A stretch of 18,871 nucleotides of DNA, from positions 1-18,871 of the forward strand of contig JBFLVQ010000105.1 of the NCBI GenBank assembly GCA_040758525.1, in the 5' to 3' direction. Each line of letters begins with the position of its first letter. Within the stretch, counting starts at the first letter, position 1. A model generated the notes under the pieces. It saw only the letters and a list, made by a program, of their open reading frames with translations. It was not told the origin of the DNA and did not search any database. Below, one piece after another: positions 16,511 through 18,871 of this stretch. The translations under genes were made by a program, and so were the position numbers. The stretch is from JBFLVQ01 sp040758525 (GTDB taxonomy: Bacteria; Acidobacteriota; Blastocatellia; Chloracidobacteriales; JADJPF01).

Positions 16511-16981
16511 ATGCCAAGAACTATAGATCCTGTTTTTATCTCTGCAGCTCAAGCTGTGCAAACTAAATATGGTATTCCAGCATCCGTCACGCTCGCACAA
16601 TGGGCACTTGAAAGCGCCTATGGTGAGAAGAATATGGGCTGCCATAACTACTTCGGCATGAAATTCACTCCAAAGCGGCATAAGAAATATGTTGAACGAC
16701 GAACTCGCGAAGTAGTCAATGATAAAGAGGTCTTCATTAATGCCAAGTTTGCCGCGTTTGATACTGTGGAAGATGCTTTCGACGATCGCGCACGTCTGTT
16801 AGCGAATAATTCCCGTTATGCGCCGGCAATGGCTGTCAAAGATGATCCTAACAAGTTTGCTGAGCAGCTCCAAGCGTGTGGCTATGCTACCGATCCTGTA
16901 TACGCTGATCTTCTGAAGAAGATAATGCGGTTGAACAATTTCTATCAATATGATCTGAAACAGGAGCAAAGCAATGCATAA
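16511..16981 (+). CDS. Endolysin, GH73-type endo-beta-N-acetylglucosaminidase (FlgJ-like)
   Basis: 156 residues from the ATG at 16511, chosen because family members start a few residues before the helix seen here; a TTG at 16436 would add 25 residues that overlap the previous gene and do not fit. The core motif GIPASVTLAQWALESAYG (residues 21-38) contains the catalytic Glu34, and NYFGMK (46-51) is the next conserved element. Later AAFDTVEDAFDDRARLL, RYAPAMA and CGYATDPVYADLL match the C-terminal half. The enzyme cuts the glycan strands of peptidoglycan between sugars. There is no signal peptide, so release needs a holin or a phage membrane protein, in line with the neighbours. No clear Shine-Dalgarno. 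Confidence 0.88.
   Translation: MPRTIDPVFISAAQAVQTKYGIPASVTLAQWALESAYGEKNMGCHNYFGMKFTPKRHKKYVERRTREVVNDKEVFINAKFAAFDTVEDAFDDRARLLANNSRYAPAMAVKDDPNKFAEQLQACGYATDPVYADLLKKIMRLNNFYQYDLKQEQSNA
16962..16966 (+). promoter_or_regulatory. Shine-Dalgarno for gene at 16974
   Basis: AGGAG 7 bases before the ATG at 16974, inside the endolysin's last codons. It supports a separate start for the small membrane protein. Confidence 0.6.
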
Positions 16982-17162
16982 CCTAAATTCAATCAGTTGG
17001 AGAAAGTACTTTCTTGCTATCGGTATCACTGTTACGGGTGGAATGGTACTTTGTTTTGAAGCGGGGCTTAACTTGAAAACAACTGCTTTTTTAGTTGGCT
17101 TCGCTTGCCTGAAAGAAACCCATAGTTTTCTCTTAGACGCCCGCAAAAAGCTCAATGATTGA
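16974..17162 (+). CDS. Small holin-like membrane protein
   Basis: 62 residues with two hydrophobic stretches: about 12-30 (KYFLAIGITVTGGMVLCFEA) and about 34-48 (NLKTTAFLVGFACLK), ending in charged LLDARKKLND. Size, two probable membrane segments and a polar tail, together with a start that overlaps the endolysin stop by 8 bases, are typical of a phage holin or antiholin. The second segment is only moderately hydrophobic, so the topology is unsure. No family recognised. Confidence 0.5.
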   Translation: MHNLNSISWRKYFLAIGITVTGGMVLCFEAGLNLKTTAFLVGFACLKETHSFLLDARKKLND

Positions 17163-17946
17163 TCACAATTGGACAATTGCAAATCTCAGACGCTCGAAGG
17201 AGATCTGCAAAATCGTGGCCTTAATACTAATTATTGCCGCAATGACAGATCTCTATTTTCGTGTTCAGCGCAGCCTGGATCATTTGGAAGCTACAACCGA
17301 GCATGTACGTCATGCCAGCCATGAAGGAGCACTTGCTAGTAGCCGAGTGAACCGCTTTGTTACTGATGAGCGCCTGAAGAATCTGGAAAACTACTTCTAT
17401 CTCACAACTGATCAGGCATTCGTCATGACCAACCATTATGGCACAGTGGCCAAAGCTACAGCAGATTGGATGTACTCGACAAAGAAACGTACTGATGCCT
17501 TACTTGATCACTTTGAGTCTAAGACATTAGTACGAATTGATAGGCTTGTCGAAGAGCTGACTAGTGCCATAAAGGTGGCTGCAGCCGAAGAGGGCGTGCT
17601 AGATCAGATGCACGATGCCATAGAAGCACTCGAAGCTCTGCTACGCAACCCTAATCTAATAGCGGCAATCGCCAATGTCGAAGCCACTACCGCATCAGTG
17701 AAGCTTGCTGCCCAGGATTTCCTGCAGGGGTTACCTGTACTGATTGCTGCTTTCCAAGCGATTGCGCGCAATGGTGAGCGCATTACTGAAAGTAGTGTCA
17801 AACTGGTTGATTATGGCCAGCAGCTCGGCGAGCAGCTCGTTATCGCGGCAAAGAAATTCAATCAACCATTAACAGGTGCTCAGCGAATATTAGCCTTTTT
17901 AGCATCAGCGCTGGGCAAATCATTACCAACTCTGATAGGTCGATGA
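17155..17946 (+). CDS. Membrane-anchored long-helix protein, possible spanin-like or lysis accessory protein
   Basis: 263 residues. The N-terminus MIDHNWTIANLRRSKE is positively charged, then residues 18-35 form one transmembrane helix (CKIVALILIIAAMTDLYF). The rest is almost all helical: a stretch with repeated heptads around residues 38-80 and a long part with SAIKVAAAEEGVLDQMHDAI, EALEALLRN and LVDYGQQLGEQLVIAAKKF. No Cys or enzyme motifs are visible in the soluble part. An inner-membrane anchor with a long periplasmic coiled coil is the plan of an i-spanin, but it is longer than most; it could also be a different membrane-tethered coiled-coil protein. Overlaps the previous gene by 8 bases and the next by 4. 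Confidence 0.45.
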   Translation: MIDHNWTIANLRRSKEICKIVALILIIAAMTDLYFRVQRSLDHLEATTEHVRHASHEGALASSRVNRFVTDERLKNLENYFYLTTDQAFVMTNHYGTVAKATADWMYSTKKRTDALLDHFESKTLVRIDRLVEELTSAIKVAAAEEGVLDQMHDAIEALEALLRNPNLIAAIANVEATTASVKLAAQDFLQGLPVLIAAFQAIARNGERITESSVKLVDYGQQLGEQLVIAAKKFNQPLTGAQRILAFLASALGKSLPTLIGR

Positions 17947-17951
17947 AAGGA
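17946..17951 (+). promoter_or_regulatory. Shine-Dalgarno for the ATG at 17958
   Basis: AAAGGA, 6 bases before the ATG at 17958. It favours that start over the ATG at 17943, which overlaps the previous stop (ATGA) but has only a weak AGG before it. Confidence 0.5.
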
Positions 17952-17957
17952 TTATTT

Positions 17958-18467
17958 ATGGGTATCAAATCAGTTTTCTCTAAGGTCGGCGGGGCATTCA
18001 AAAAACTAGGCGGCTTTATCGTTGACACTACTCTGCGAGCGTTGCCCGATTCCGTTTACATTAGATCGGGTGAGTTGCATGTTGACGGTTCACCCGAAGA
18101 TGAGCAACTCAAGGATCAGATTGTGCAGATTGCCAAGAACACTGTAGAGCTAGTTGCTGGTGTGGACCTGGACGGCGACGGTCGGCGTGGTGCTGCTGAG
18201 GAGATCATTAATGTAGCCAGCCAGGCTGGCGTGACATTTGGCAAGAAGTTGCTGCGAGCTGGTCGCGAACAAGCAATCGAGAATCTATCAAAGCACTATG
18301 ATGAAGATACGCTACGCCGCTTACTCGCCAGCGCTCGTATAGCGGAAACGGTAATCAAGCGGTTTGGGCCGGCATTTCTACCCAATAACAAAATCATTAA
18401 TGGCTTGATAGAAGCATCACTCATCTTGCTTGATGGGCAACAGGCAAAACCTGTGAGTATCAAGTAG
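17958..18467 (+). CDS. Unknown phage protein with an EF-hand-like calcium loop
   Basis: 169 residues from the ATG at 17958 (174 if the ATG at 17943 is used). The N-terminus is a Gly/Lys/Phe-rich amphipathic segment (SVFSKVGGAFKKLGGFIVD) that could touch membranes. Residues 70-82 hold D-L-D-G-D-G-R-R-G-A-A-E-E, a calcium-loop pattern with acidic residues at positions 1, 3, 5, 12 and Gly at 6; position 8 is Arg rather than hydrophobic. The flanking sequence is helical (DEQLKDQIVQIAKNTVEL before, EEIINVASQAGVTFGKKLL after), as in an EF-hand. The C-terminal half is helical with a hydrophobic end (IINGLIEASLILLDG). Family unrecognised. It ends the + strand operon. Confidence 0.5.
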   Translation: MGIKSVFSKVGGAFKKLGGFIVDTTLRALPDSVYIRSGELHVDGSPEDEQLKDQIVQIAKNTVELVAGVDLDGDGRRGAAEEIINVASQAGVTFGKKLLRAGREQAIENLSKHYDEDTLRRLLASARIAETVIKRFGPAFLPNNKIINGLIEASLILLDGQQAKPVSIK

Positions 18468-18516
18468 GAAAACTGGCCACAGGTAGGAATAAACAGGCTG
18501 CATCAATTCTGTTAGA

Positions 18517-18871
18517 CTAACTGCCGTGACTTTCGCATTTGCCAAATGGTGGCAAGAGCACAACGATAGGAAAGTTTAATGCGGCAATGAATGCTGCACG
18601 TATCTGTGTTACGTCAAGCTGATACTTTCCTCTACTGTTGCGAGAAAAAAACCGTGAGAGATTATCAAAAGTAACCATGTGAGGAGAATTCCAACTCTTC
18701 TGAGCCCTTATAAACAGAACTGGACCTTTGCTAAAACCTTCTATGGCTTTTATTCCGACAAGTGTTATCCGTGGCTTAATACCATCCTTAATCAAACTTT
18801 CCAAGCGCTGAATCTCTTTATCAGCGTTGATATTTTCAAGTCCCTCTGCAATCTCTGGTATGCCTGTAGCC
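18517..18871 (-). CDS. AlbA_2 (Schlafen-like) putative DNA-binding domain protein, N-terminal part outside window, unusual C-terminus
   Basis: Read on the minus strand, the frame is open from the window end (IPEIAEGLENINADKEIQRL, in-frame to the edge), so a TTG at 18804 is only an internal codon. The sequence RLESLIKDGIKPRIT, then GPVLFIRAQKSWNSPHMVTF, then FFSRNSRGKYQLDV and IRAAF matches the C-terminal half of AlbA_2 domain proteins, known as putative transcriptional regulators or ATP-binding proteins. After RAAF, family members usually continue with an Arg-rich helix, but here the frame gives IAALNFPIVVLLPPFGKC and stops. Another frame gives ALATIWQMRKSRQLV, which resembles the missing part, so a frameshift may have broken the end. 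Convergent to the phage operon. Confidence 0.75.
   Translation of the reverse strand, partial: ATGIPEIAEGLENINADKEIQRLESLIKDGIKPRITLVGIKAIEGFSKGPVLFIRAQKSWNSPHMVTFDNLSRFFSRNSRGKYQLDVTQIRAAFIAALNFPIVVLLPPFGKCESHGS

Noticed and set aside
18492..18513. Possible terminator hairpin (AACAG ... CTGTT) after the last + strand gene
   Set aside because: Only a 5-bp stem with a 12-base loop and no T-run on either strand; not convincing.

Overview
This window looks like the late (virion and lysis) half of a tailed bacteriophage or prophage. I cannot assign a host phylum. Seventeen genes run on the + strand from the left edge to about 18467, almost without gaps. Many neighbours share stop/start codons (TAATG at 731-735, ATGA at 4338, 14142 and 17943) or are separated by only a few bases. 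No stretch over 300 bases lacks a gene. I saw no tRNA, rRNA, CRISPR array, IS element or convincing promoter or terminator. The absence of a tape measure, sheath or tail-assembly chaperone, plus an adaptor-then-nozzle gene order, points to a short-tailed (podovirus-like) particle. Terminase, portal and capsid genes would lie to the left, outside the window.

Left block (1-4341): the 3' part of an unrecognised helical structural protein, then three small proteins (733-1473, 1477-2091, 2098-2655) that look like connector/adaptor subunits. The first is the clearest. They are followed by a 559-residue protein with the look of a tail nozzle or tail-tube protein (2662-4341).

Middle block (4338-9455): a 1390-residue protein with a coiled-coil start and four copies of a two-domain beta cassette, a 110-residue protein with two CxxC pairs (zinc-ribbon-like), and a 200-residue protein ending in a glycine zipper, which may be an ejection or minor virion protein.

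Fibre block (9460-16209): a fibre of about 1561 residues made of GGTG repeats, a second shorter fibre-like protein that reuses one of its modules, a small membrane-anchored protein and two small beta-rich virion-type proteins. The two fibre-like proteins both begin with a signal-peptide-like segment, which is odd for phage fibres because these normally assemble in the cytoplasm. This is the most interesting feature of the window.

Lysis and membrane block (16252-18467): an XhlA-like membrane protein, a GH73-type glucosaminidase endolysin without its own signal peptide, a small holin-like membrane protein, a membrane-anchored long-helix protein (a possible spanin-like protein), and a protein with an EF-hand-like loop.

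Right edge (18517-18871): a convergent minus-strand gene, cut by the window end, encodes the C-terminal part of an AlbA_2 (Schlafen-like) putative DNA-binding domain protein with an unusual ending. It is either a phage cargo or defence gene, or host chromosome beyond a prophage end.
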